From positions 29,640,273 through 29,704,272 of the forward strand of contig OX419338.1 of the NCBI GenBank assembly GCA_948470475.1: a stretch of 64,000 nt of DNA. Direction: 5' to 3'. The position numbers were made by a program, and so were the translations under genes. How positions within the stretch are numbered: position 1 is the stretch's first letter; every line of letters starts with the position of its first letter. The DNA comes from Galaxea fascicularis. Taxonomy: Eukaryota > Cnidaria > Anthozoa > Scleractinia > Euphylliidae. Positions 11,453 to 20,429 of the stretch are shown piece by piece. Under the pieces are notes generated by a model that saw only the letters and a list, made by a program, of their open reading frames with translations, had not been told where the DNA came from and did not search any database.

Positions 11453-11743
11453 TTACGAGGGACTAATACAGGAAGAGGAGAATTGTATCCAATCGAAGCC
11501 AGGTTTTGAGCCGCGAGAATGAGCACCCCCATACAAACCCATGTTTTCACTGAAACCGCCGGTCGGTGCATTTCCATCACCTTGACTTTCCGTTTTGGAA
11601 AAATCATTTATCTTCCCTCTCAAATTATTTTTCAGGGTACTCCATTTTAGGTAATCCATAGAGTTCCCCATGGAATAGTCCTCAGTGTTTTGTCTTCTCC
11701 CAAACTTGTTTTTTTTAACTGCGGGAGCATCTAGAGAACGTTT
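11453..11743 (-). CDS. Hypothetical exon-like ORF (about 97 codons)
   Basis: The minus strand stays open for about 97 codons with a balanced, non-repetitive composition: basic start with KKNKFGRR, then polar, then a Gly/Ser-rich part (GGFSENMGLYGGAHSRG). A splice-acceptor-like ACAAACAG stands just upstream (about 11745) and the frame begins without an ATG, so it could be a last exon. I do not recognise the family. It overlaps no other coding call. It could also be chance. Confidence 0.3.
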   Translation of the reverse strand, partial: KRSLDAPAVKKNKFGRRQNTEDYSMGNSMDYLKWSTLKNNLRGKINDFSKTESQGDGNAPTGGFSENMGLYGGAHSRGSKPGFDWIQFSSSCISPS

Positions 11744-11990
11744 CACTGTTTGTTACTATGCTATTTGCAGATAAAGAAAGAAACGTAAACTGCAAGAGAG
11801 AAAACTTGGCAGTTTTAAACGAGGAAGGTGAATATATAGAGAGTTACCAAAAGGAATTGATCTTGGTCATTTTAAACTTGTTTTTGCTCAGACATCTAAC
11901 CGTAACACTTGTTAAAGTTCTCTATAACAATTTTTATCTTCTGCAAACAGCTCTTGTGGAGGATGATTCGATCTACCAGGTTTGATATTT

Positions 11991-12555
11991 TATACCATTA
12001 AAAAAATGAATAAATAAAATAAAATGAAAACGTGATACGATGTTCCCGTCAAGGTTAAAGAAGATGATTCGAGTATTGATTTGTTATGGAAACATTAAAT
12101 GATCACTCGCATGTGGATAGTTTTTACCCTGCTGTCTAAACGCTTTGTGGTGGACATACAATAAACAATTTGTTTTCTACATAAAATAAAAAAAAATATA
12201 TATAAAATAATACCTCGCGTTTCCTGATGGTTATAGAACCAGGGCTTTGTGCCAATTCTTGGCGTGTTTAGGCAAGCTTGTGCTTTTTTTGAGCATGAGT
12301 CTGTACTGAGTGATTTCCAAGAATTTTTCACCACATTTCCACTTTTCCTGAAATGTCAGCCCACCGAACTTCTCCCCCTGCCGACCCCCGGTGGAATTTG
12401 TTTATATTCATGAGATAGTGGTAAAAATGGAAATGAGAAAGCGAAATTCCTGGAACTGGATAATTAATGCAAACACGCACTAGTAGATTCGGAGAGCACC
12501 AAGTACGATTGGAAGTTCTGGTTTTCACTTGAAGTCAAATTGTGTGTAGTTTTAA
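11991..12555. other. Intergenic stretch before the EXD1-like gene
   Basis: AT-rich, with short A/T homopolymers near 12180-12210. No exon or mobile end is recognised. The promoter of the gene at 12556 should lie here but no TATA or other site stands out. Confidence 0.4.
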
Positions 12556-13560
12556 ATGGCTTGCAAAAGTACTCACGATTACCGGCTAGTCGATGATGAA
12601 ACTGGCCTCAAACTGGCCGTGTCTGAGCTCAGAACGAAGCTTGAACGTAACACCCTCTTAGCTGTCGATTGTGAAGGTGAGTCGCTAAGCAGAAAGGGAG
12701 CCCTCACCATCATAACAGTAGCAACTGAAAAGAAAGCTTACATCTTTGATGTGCTGAAGTTAGGACAAGCTGTATTCAGTTGTGGCCTTGGTGAAGTCCT
12801 TGAAAACAAATCGCGTGAGAAGTTGATGTTTGACTGCCGTCAAGATTCAGATGCTCTGTGGCATCAGTTCCGCGTAAAACTGACTGGGGTGCTGGATCTT
12901 CAGCTGCTCGAAATAGTCTATCGCCGTAAAACCTCCGGCTCCGCCACAAGCCAGTTGTCTTCTAAATGCAGACGTCGTAGCCAGAGAACTGATGAAGTGG
13001 AGAAAATTTATGGTTTTGGTCGTTGCCTCGAGTTATATGTTAAGGATGAAGAATTGGTTCAAGCAAAGGAAAAAGGGAAGGAAGTTATGAAAGATGACGA
13101 AGAAGTGTGGAAAAAGCGGCCGCTGCCGGACGAGTTGATACAATACTGCATCGTGGATACAATCGGCATGTTCAAATTGTACGAGAAAATGAAGGATGTG
13201 AATGGAGGGGAGAAGGCTCGTCTACGAGTTGCGTCTGAAAGGTATGTTGATTTTTATCGAGGTCGAGCTGAAAGATCTTTCGATGAGTTCGAAACCAATA
13301 ATCTGCTTCCACTCGACATCATCCCTGACAAAGGCACTCTTGATTTTGCTGTGGGCAATACAAAATGTACCCGTTGTCATCGAAAATTTCCACGAGAAGA
13401 ATTCAGTGTAACGCAGCTGAGAAACGGAGAGCAGAAATGCAGAGTCTGTAAAGAAATTAAACGTCAGAATGATGTAGCACAAAACAGATACGATAACTGG
13501 AGACGAATTGAGGAAGCGGAGATGGAGGAAAATTACAGCGACGACGATACCTACTGGTAG
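12556..13560 (+). CDS. EXD1-like DEDD 3'-5' exonuclease with C-terminal zinc ribbon
   Basis: A single-exon 334-residue protein. The 3'-5' exonuclease fold spans about residues 10-215. Motif I is VDCEGE (D38, E40), motif II is MFDCRQDSDAL (D93 or D96), and motif III is YCIVD (Y197, D201), the Y-x3-D pattern of the DEDDy class. A basic insert (about 123-150, SKCRRRSQR) and a charged segment (160-190) interrupt the fold. A CxxC..CxxC pair (C271, C274, C295, C298) forms a likely zinc ribbon, then an acidic tail. In the DEDD family such domains trim or bind RNA; EXD1 acts in piRNA production, but that role is not shown here. The ATG at 12556 is the first in frame and precedes motif I by a normal distance. 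Being intronless, it may be a retrogene. A decayed C-terminal copy lies upstream at 11.1 kb. Confidence 0.85.
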   Translation: MACKSTHDYRLVDDETGLKLAVSELRTKLERNTLLAVDCEGESLSRKGALTIITVATEKKAYIFDVLKLGQAVFSCGLGEVLENKSREKLMFDCRQDSDALWHQFRVKLTGVLDLQLLEIVYRRKTSGSATSQLSSKCRRRSQRTDEVEKIYGFGRCLELYVKDEELVQAKEKGKEVMKDDEEVWKKRPLPDELIQYCIVDTIGMFKLYEKMKDVNGGEKARLRVASERYVDFYRGRAERSFDEFETNNLLPLDIIPDKGTLDFAVGNTKCTRCHRKFPREEFSVTQLRNGEQKCRVCKEIKRQNDVAQNRYDNWRRIEEAEMEENYSDDDTYW

Positions 13561-13933
13561 TAGAGTTTTATACCGAGAATGCAGCCAACAAGGTGACATG
13601 GAGAGCGCTTGATTGTGCGTGCCTGTCTTGACCCACAACTTCTTTCCACTCGCTCTTAAGCTCTCCTTGCAGCTTCGAGTCACGAAGATTTTATTTAGCC
13701 CCTGGTTGCGCCCATCCCTCTCCGTCCTTAAATATTTATGCGCTGCCGGGTAAATTCATACAAACAAACGCTGAAGGTAATTTGATTCTTCAGTCGACGA
13801 AGACTGTAGCATGGCGTCTGTAAAACTGAATGTGTTTATTATCAAAAAGAGTCAGTCCACCATTTGTTAAATCATGCATTTCAATTCCATATTAGCCGAA
13901 CGGAGGTTATTGGGAAGTTTTGTTTCCATGCAT
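13561..13933. other. 3' flank of EXD1-like gene, Gypsy-A target
   Basis: No further gene. The stretch ends with TGCAT (13929-13933), the left copy of the Gypsy-A target-site duplication. Confidence 0.5.
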
Positions 13934-14060
13934 TGTTATGATGTCATTGTTATTACATCATTGTCATGTGACCTGGAGCGTTCGCTCGCCATGTGCTCGT
14001 TCATGGACAATTAAAAGTTGTTGTTGTCTTATCATAACATGTTGTTGTCGTATCATAACA
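13934..14060 (+). repeat. 5' LTR of Gypsy-A
   Basis: Only 127 bp, with TGTTATGAT and ATCATAACA as inverted ends. The 3' part contains the end motif twice (ATCATAACATGTTGTTGTCG then ATCATAACA), as if the LTR edge had been duplicated. No clear TATA box. Confidence 0.95.
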
Positions 14061-14079
14061 TGGCGTCAGAAGCCGGATT
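14061..14079 (+). promoter_or_regulatory. Primer-binding site, tRNA-Leu type
   Basis: TGGCGTCAGAAGCCGGATT begins directly after the LTR. It is close to the complement of the 3' end of a tRNA-Leu whose acceptor is GTCAGAA-like, with a few mismatches. Reverse transcription would start here. Confidence 0.7.
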
Positions 14080-14195
14080 TTAACCCATTTTCGGAGTTGA
14101 CGGTGGTTCCTACGTTTCCTGAAAGTTTCAACGATTTGTTCGCGGTTGGTAGCTGACAGACAAGGTTATAGTCTGCGTTCAATTCTGAAACAAAC

Positions 14196-17100
14196 ATGGC
14201 CACCACGACTGCAAAAGCTCCCGCTCCGCTGAATTTATCCGACCGTTTGCACCAAGGTGAAAACTGGAAGTTGTTTCGCCGAGAGTGGAAATTCTATGAA
14301 TTAGCAGCTGGCATTCATAGGAAGGCGGATGAAGTTCGTGTTGCTTCTTTGTTAAACGTTGTTGGCAAGGAGGGATTGGACATGTACGAAACCTTTCAGT
14401 GGGAGGATGCGTCTCATGCTCTTAAAATCGACAAAGTTTTGGAAAAGTTTGAAGAGCGCTGCGTTCCTGCTCGGAATGAAACGTACGAAAGGTTTGTTTT
14501 CTTCAAACGTGAGCAATTGCCGAGTGAGTCGCTCGATTGTTACATAACAGCTTTGTTGAAGCTGTCTGAGAACTGTGGTTTTGGAACGCTCCGTGAATCG
14601 CTTGTTCGCGATCGTTTGATTCTTGGAGTAAAGGATGACAGGATTCGGGAAAAGCTGCTTGGAAAGCGTGATCTCGACCTGGATAAAGCCGTTGAAATGA
14701 TCAAAGCCAGTCAGGTTACTCATTCGCAAGCTTCGGAAATTGCAGGTGAAGCTTCGGTTCAGGAAGATGTCAATACTGTGAAACACAAACCTAAGCCACA
14801 GAAGGAATCGGAGAAAAGGAAGCTCCCGAAAAGTTCCACTCGGAACCCCTCGTCTAACAGCAAACTTAAAGAATGTCTCTTCTGCGGTGGCAAACATGCA
14901 CTTGACAGAAAGCTATGTCCAGCATCCGGACAAACATGCAAGAAATGTGGCAAAGTCGGACACTTCGCAGTCAAATGTCGCAGTAAGTCTGTGAATGTGA
15001 ATGTTAATGATGTCGAGGAAGTTTTCTACATAAATAACATTGGTGGCAAAGATCAGGCTCTTGTTCCAGTTACTCTAAATGACACTGTTTCAGTAACATT
15101 CCAGATTGATACAGGCTCATCAGCAAATATTTTGCCATTGGAGGATTACATCAGAGCCACCAATGATTTCAATAGAGCTAGCATTGTTCCTAAAGATATC
15201 ACACTAGTGATGCATGATCACTCAAAGCGAAAGGCATTGGGCTCTGCAAGGCTGAAAGTTGAGCATAATGGTAACAAACATAAACTGAACTTTGTCATTG
15301 TTGATCAAAGGGTTACACCTTTGCTGGGTTTAAAGTCTTGTCAAGGTATGGGTCTCATTAAAATCATGGTCCCTGGTGTTCATTCCCCCGTTAACAGTGT
15401 TGCTGCTACTCCAGAGAAAGCTGTATCTGAGAGTATTATTACAGATCCTGTCCTTAGCCCCTTCGCTGATGTATTTCATGGTATTGGTTGCTTACCTGGA
15501 GAATACAGTATGTCATTGGATGGGAATGTTAGTCCTGTAGTACATCCTCCTCGTAGAGTGCCTGTTCCTAAGAGAGATGCCATGAAGGCAGAGTTGGAAA
15601 ACTTGGTTAGCAACCAGATCATTGCACCTGTTACTGAGCCAACCAATTGGGTATCCAGTGTCTTGGCCGTACCCAAAAAAGATGGGTCAATCCGTGTATG
15701 CCTGGACCCCAAAGATTTGAACACTGCTATTAAGCGTTCACACTACCCCCTACCTACAGTGGATGATGTTACATCCCGACTCACCAAGGCAAAGGTCTTC
15801 AGTGTCATGGATGCGAAAAGTGGTTTTTGGCAAGTGAAGCTGTCAGAGAGTTCCAGTTATTACACCACGTTTAATACTCCATTTGGCAGATTTCGCTGGT
15901 TAAGAATGCCGTTTGGCATTTCTTCTGCGCCTGAGGTATGGCAGCGGAAAATGAATGAAGCAATTGAGGGTCTTCGGGGAGTGGAGGTCATAGCTGACGA
16001 CTTTCTCGTGTGTGGTTTTGGAGACACAACTGCAGACGCAGTCCTGGATCACGATCAGAATTTAACTGCATTTCTTGAAAGGTGCCGCAAGCTGAATCTG
16101 ACTCTTAATCCTCAGAAAGTCAAGCTCCGCCTTTCCGAAGTACCTTTCATGGGTCATTTGCTGACTGCTGATGGTATCGTTACAGATCCAAACAAGGTCC
16201 GTGCTATTAAGGACATGCCTACCCCAGCAGATGTGACATCACTGAAGAGATTTCTTGGCATGGTTAATTATCTTTCGAAGTTCCTTCCAAACCTGTCCAG
16301 TGTATCAGAACCATTGCGTCGTCTTGAAGCTAAAGATGCTGAGTGGTCCTGGCTCGCAGTTCATGATGCAGCTGTCCAGAAAATAAAGAGTCTTGTTTGT
16401 GAGGCTCCGGTGCTCAAGTTTTATGATGTCACACAAGCCGTTACAGTTGAATGTGATGCATCGCTATCTGGACTTGGCGCCACCCTACTCCAGGGAGGTC
16501 AGCCAGTTGCTTTTGCCTCAAGGGCACTTACTCCCGCCGAAGGCCGCTATGCTCAAATCGAAAAAGAACTTCTCTCAGTAGTTTTTGCATGTGAGAGGTT
16601 TGATACCTACCTCTATGGTCGAGACATTGTTCATGTCAAAACAGATCACCAGCCTTTGGAGGCCATCTGCAAGAAAGACCTTGCTTCTGCCCCCAAGCGT
16701 CTCCAGCGGATGCTGTTACGCCTTCAGCGATACAACATTGATGTGAAGTACCAGAAGGGAGAGAATATGGTTATGTCTGACCCCCTGTCCAGAGCCTATG
16801 TGGACGAACCTTGCACAGAGACAGAGTGTTGCAATGAGGTTGAGGAAATAGTTCTGGTTGATGATCTACCTATCTCCCATGCACGCCTTAACGACTTTAG
16901 GAAAGTCACTGCCTGTGATGCTGACCTTCAGATCCTGATGTCCACTGTCTTGGAAGGTTGGCCAAGTACTCAAGCCGAAGTACCCCAAGAAATCAGGCCT
17001 TATTTCTCTTTTAAAGAAGAAATCACTGTTCAAAATGGCTTGCTGTTCAAGGGTGACCGTATTATTGTACCGGCCAGTTTAAGAAAGGAGATGATGGAAA

Positions 17101-18215
17101 AGGTTCACTCGTCTCACCTGGGTATTGAAGGTTGTAGCCGCCGTGCAAGAGAAGTTTTCTATTGGCCACGGATGAATGCTGAATTGAAAGATTTCATCCT
17201 CAAGTGTGATGTCTGTAATTCCTACAAGCCAGAGCAGCCTCGAGAACCACTGATGCCGCACGAAATTCCATCAAGGCCCTGGCAGAAAGTTGGAACAGAC
17301 CTGTTGCAGTTTGATGGGCGACAGTACCTGATAACCGTTGATTACTATTCATCGTTTTTTGAAGTTGAAAAGTTGGAGACTACAGATTCCAGAACTGTCA
17401 TCAACAAGCTGAAAATGCAGTTTAGCCGTCATGGAATACCGGAGATTGTCATTTCTGACAACGGCCCACAGTACGATTCTGCGGATTTTGCAAAGTTTGC
17501 AAAAGACTGGCACTTTCAACACATTACCTCCTCGCCTCGCAACCCTCAAAGCAACGGAAAGGTTGAGAGTGCAGTTAAAGTCTGTGAAAATATCATGAAG
17601 AAGGCAGCTCTTGGAAAATTTGATCCATATCTTGCCCTTTTAGACTACCGCAATACACCTACTGAAATTGGCTCTTCTCCAGCTCAAAGACTGTTCAGCA
17701 GAAGAACACGTAACCTGCTACCGCTAACACCAAGACTGCTTGAACCAGCAACAGTCCCGCCAATGGATGTGCAGCAAAAGCTAATTGCCTCCAGACAAAA
17801 GCAGGCCTACTACTATAACCTTAAAGGAAAAGCATTGCCTGAACTACAGCCTGGTCAGACTGTCAGAATGAAGAAGCCAAATGAGAACACCTGGACTGAA
17901 GCAGTGTGTAAGAAGATGATTGGACCACGCTCCTATGCTGTTGTATCTGGTAACCGTACCTATCGAAGAAATCGTAGGCAGCTACGTTTGGTTCCACCTG
18001 CAGCAAACCTGTTGACTAGTTCTGCGCAACCATGTGATACCAACAAGGAACAGCAACCTATCCAGTATGCCACACCCCCAGGAAATTTTGGAGAGGCAAC
18101 TCCTGGTCCAGCTAATCCTAAGACAACTGCTGTCCCTATGGCGTCCTGTCCTACCGTAACAAGGAGTGGCCGTACAGTTAGACCGCCAGTCCGTTTTCAA
18201 GATTACACGTCTTAG
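14196..18215 (+). CDS. Gypsy-A gag-pol polyprotein
   Basis: One frame of 1339 residues, starting at an ATG in good context (AACATGG). Gag capsid region about 1-215. Nucleocapsid with a CxxC pair (C227) and a CCHC knuckle (C248-C261). Aspartic protease FQIDTGSS (D305). Reverse transcriptase about 485-680, with first carboxylate in VMDAKSG (D539) and active pair IADD (D601, D602) instead of the common YxDD. RNase H starting VECDAS (D754). Integrase: zinc domain H971, H974, C1004, C1007, then D1035, D1088 and E1124, giving the D,D(35)E spacing. No stop or frameshift separates gag from pol, so ratios must be set some other way. The C-terminal 80 residues are Pro/Thr-rich. All catalytic residues are present. 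Confidence 0.95.
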   Translation: MATTTAKAPAPLNLSDRLHQGENWKLFRREWKFYELAAGIHRKADEVRVASLLNVVGKEGLDMYETFQWEDASHALKIDKVLEKFEERCVPARNETYERFVFFKREQLPSESLDCYITALLKLSENCGFGTLRESLVRDRLILGVKDDRIREKLLGKRDLDLDKAVEMIKASQVTHSQASEIAGEASVQEDVNTVKHKPKPQKESEKRKLPKSSTRNPSSNSKLKECLFCGGKHALDRKLCPASGQTCKKCGKVGHFAVKCRSKSVNVNVNDVEEVFYINNIGGKDQALVPVTLNDTVSVTFQIDTGSSANILPLEDYIRATNDFNRASIVPKDITLVMHDHSKRKALGSARLKVEHNGNKHKLNFVIVDQRVTPLLGLKSCQGMGLIKIMVPGVHSPVNSVAATPEKAVSESIITDPVLSPFADVFHGIGCLPGEYSMSLDGNVSPVVHPPRRVPVPKRDAMKAELENLVSNQIIAPVTEPTNWVSSVLAVPKKDGSIRVCLDPKDLNTAIKRSHYPLPTVDDVTSRLTKAKVFSVMDAKSGFWQVKLSESSSYYTTFNTPFGRFRWLRMPFGISSAPEVWQRKMNEAIEGLRGVEVIADDFLVCGFGDTTADAVLDHDQNLTAFLERCRKLNLTLNPQKVKLRLSEVPFMGHLLTADGIVTDPNKVRAIKDMPTPADVTSLKRFLGMVNYLSKFLPNLSSVSEPLRRLEAKDAEWSWLAVHDAAVQKIKSLVCEAPVLKFYDVTQAVTVECDASLSGLGATLLQGGQPVAFASRALTPAEGRYAQIEKELLSVVFACERFDTYLYGRDIVHVKTDHQPLEAICKKDLASAPKRLQRMLLRLQRYNIDVKYQKGENMVMSDPLSRAYVDEPCTETECCNEVEEIVLVDDLPISHARLNDFRKVTACDADLQILMSTVLEGWPSTQAEVPQEIRPYFSFKEEITVQNGLLFKGDRIIVPASLRKEMMEKVHSSHLGIEGCSRRAREVFYWPRMNAELKDFILKCDVCNSYKPEQPREPLMPHEIPSRPWQKVGTDLLQFDGRQYLITVDYYSSFFEVEKLETTDSRTVINKLKMQFSRHGIPEIVISDNGPQYDSADFAKFAKDWHFQHITSSPRNPQSNGKVESAVKVCENIMKKAALGKFDPYLALLDYRNTPTEIGSSPAQRLFSRRTRNLLPLTPRLLEPATVPPMDVQQKLIASRQKQAYYYNLKGKALPELQPGQTVRMKKPNENTWTEAVCKKMIGPRSYAVVSGNRTYRRNRRQLRLVPPAANLLTSSAQPCDTNKEQQPIQYATPPGNFGEATPGPANPKTTAVPMASCPTVTRSGRTVRPPVRFQDYTS

Positions 18216-18303
18216 GAACTTTGCGAACAGTGTTGTTAGAGACATTATTTTCTTTTGTTTTTGATTTCTTTCAGTACTTCTCCTTAGGTTTTCTTTCTTT
18301 TAT

Positions 18304-18314
18304 AAAGGGGAAGA
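18304..18314 (+). promoter_or_regulatory. Polypurine tract of Gypsy-A
   Basis: AAAGGGGAAGA abuts the 3' LTR and is the expected primer for plus-strand DNA synthesis. Confidence 0.8.
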
Positions 18315-18441
18315 TGTTATGATGTCATTGTTATTACATCATTGTCATGTGACCTGGAGCGTTCGCTCGCCATGTGCTCGTTCATGGACAATTAAAAGTT
18401 GTTGTTGTCTTATCATAACATGTTGTTGTCGTATCATAACA
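18315..18441 (+). repeat. 3' LTR of Gypsy-A
   Basis: Same 127 bases as the 5' LTR with no difference seen. The right target duplication TGCAT follows. Confidence 0.95.
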
Positions 18442-18844
18442 TGCATGGATACGCACGCGTCATCAACAGCGCGACCAGCCTGTTGCTGGGAGAAAAAGGC
18501 TTGGGGAGACTGTAGTGAGGGGTAAGATGTTTGGAATTTTTCGCTATCGTGCTCGACTATCCATTGGGATTGCCACCAATCTGTTGATTTTAGGGACAAA
18601 GCAAACCTAGCCGCAATCCACCTTCAGTACTTGAAATTAGGTGCCGTTATGCAAAAAGATGCCTGTTCTTCAGGTTATACAGTACATCTCTCTTATCCAA
18701 TAAGCTATGTATTAACAACAAGTGTATTAAAAGCGATTCCAAAATAATCCGAAAAAAAACTCCAGCAATATCTGAGTTGATAAGGTAAAAGTGTGCTTTC
18801 AAGCAGTAATTCAAATAATCGTATCTATAAAAAAATTCTCGATT

Positions 18845-19235
18845 CTGAATGGTTCTGCGCGCGCCTATTTGTCGCGTAATTGGCGCGCGATCACGTGGTT
18901 GTCCAATTACAGATCCAATTTCAACATTTTGTAATTGGATACCTGTAATTGGACACCTACGCCATTCACGCGTCAATTACGTGCACTTTAATGGCTTCCT
19001 TCGTGATGTTTTCCTACTGTTTGTAAGACTGTTGGAACATAGCACTGACTTTTTCACTCAAAGGAGGTTCTCAAAATCTTCTTAATCTCAAAATTTGTTA
19101 TTGATACGATTAATTAGTGATTGGACCTCGTGTCGTAGAATTTGGAGAGTAATCGTGCTCGTAATTTCAAATCGGACTCGCGCTGCGAGCTTGTCCGATT
19201 TGGAAATCACTTGCGCGATTACTCCCTGAATTTTA
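18845..19235. repeat. Foldback repeats rich in TGTAATTGGA words
   Basis: 18845-18970 holds mirrored GCGCGC and CAATTACAG/CTGTAATTG words. 19141-19235 has AATTTCAAATCGGAC facing GTCCGATTTGGAAAT. These are small palindromic elements of unknown family with no coding sense. Confidence 0.55.
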
Positions 19236-19269
19236 CTCCACTCGGTCCAATTACTATTACTTACTACTA

Positions 19270-19470
19270 CTTGGTTGTCAAAATTCGCGCCACTTTCTCA
19301 GCCAATGAGAAGCAAAACCTAAACAAATTGCTAGGTGCACGCGCGCATTTTCCCGCGCTCTGCACTGGTTGCATGTAACTACTTCGAATTCTGGTTGGTT
19401 TACTGAGCTGCCTTCATCTCTTGTGATTGGTCATGCATGAAGGGATGGTTCTACGCCACTCGATTGAAAA
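19270..19470. repeat. Dispersed repeat, partner of 9.75-9.96 kb
   Basis: Reverse-complement copy of the repeat at about 9750-9965, sharing CGCCACTTTCTCAGCCAATG and TCTCTTGTGATTGG. Orientation is opposite in the two sites. Confidence 0.6.
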
Positions 19471-19639
19471 CCACTCTGATCATGAAGGCGTAATGTGCCG
19501 AGGTAGGTTGTAGCACCTATTTCGTGAGACTAACAACGGCACTGATTTTGACATGTGCTGCAAATTTACAAACTATTAAGATAAAATTAAGTGAAACAAC
19601 TTTTAAATTATAATTAAGTGGAGTACGATCGTCCGGGTG

Positions 19640-19800
19640 AGTGTAGTGCCTGAGAAGGACTGTTTGTGGTGACATTGACTGACGTTTCGACAACCTGAGC
19701 GGAAGTTATCATCAGAGTCAAGTGATTTGTGTAACGTCAGTAGATGGTATAAATACTCTGGTCGTTGATGTGATTGGTCGACGAAGACTTCGTGTTAAAA
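19640..19800. repeat. Possible Penelope-like element remnant
   Basis: GACGTTTCGACAACCTGAGC followed by ATCATCAGAGTCAAGTGA is a phrase I associate with Penelope-like terminal repeats. No reverse transcriptase is seen next to it. A weaker similar phrase is at about 43444-43485. Low certainty. Confidence 0.3.
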
Positions 19801-20429
19801 CAGAACAGATCAGTGCTTTAAGTCCCTAATGGAGAGCAGTCATGACTAACAGTAGTTTCGCCCAACTGAAATAGCAAGGGGTCTTCTCTCCACAAGCCGC
19901 ACACTTTTGTCAGCCATGCTGTAAAGTGCGCTCATATTTGCAGCGTCGTGATTGCGTTTCGAATGCCTGTGCACATTTTGTAACGGTGTAAAACTGCTGA
20001 AATGACTTGTACTGGTGTGTAGAGACTTGTTACATCTTACGAAAAAAACAACAGCAATAACAGAACCGTAAAACACAGGGGAGTAGCCAGGAGAGGGTTC
20101 CAGGGGTTCTGGAACACCCCTTTTGGGTTATGACCGTGGCTATAATTTCTCAAGAAAAAAATCGGAGCACTCATTTCGGATTTAAGAAAGAAAATTGAGT
20201 TAAAAATGCATGAAATGCCATATCGAGGGTTATAATATTAAGGATGCGTAAATCACAAGACTACAGTATTCAACGATGCAATGCAGTCAACAGCTATTAA
20301 CTTATTCTTTTTTAATTCTATTATCTTCTCTTGAGGAAGTGAAAGTTGCAATCCACTCTTAGAAATGTTTCGTACGTTTTGCACAGAGATTATTTTCAAT
20401 TTGGGCTCAAAATAAAAAAAATAAAAAAA

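Larger units (their letters stand above)
13934..18441 (+). mobile_element. Complete Ty3/Gypsy retrotransposon (Gypsy-A)
   Basis: A 4508-bp element bounded by identical 127-bp LTRs and flanked by the 5-bp duplication TGCAT (13929-13933, 18442-18446). Order: LTR, tRNA-Leu-type primer site, leader, one gag-pol frame, polypurine tract, LTR. By eye the two LTRs show no mismatch, and the frame is unbroken, so insertion was recent and the copy may be able to move. Protease, zinc knuckle and integrase style resemble the Mag/SURL group, which is a judgement by eye. Confidence 0.95.
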
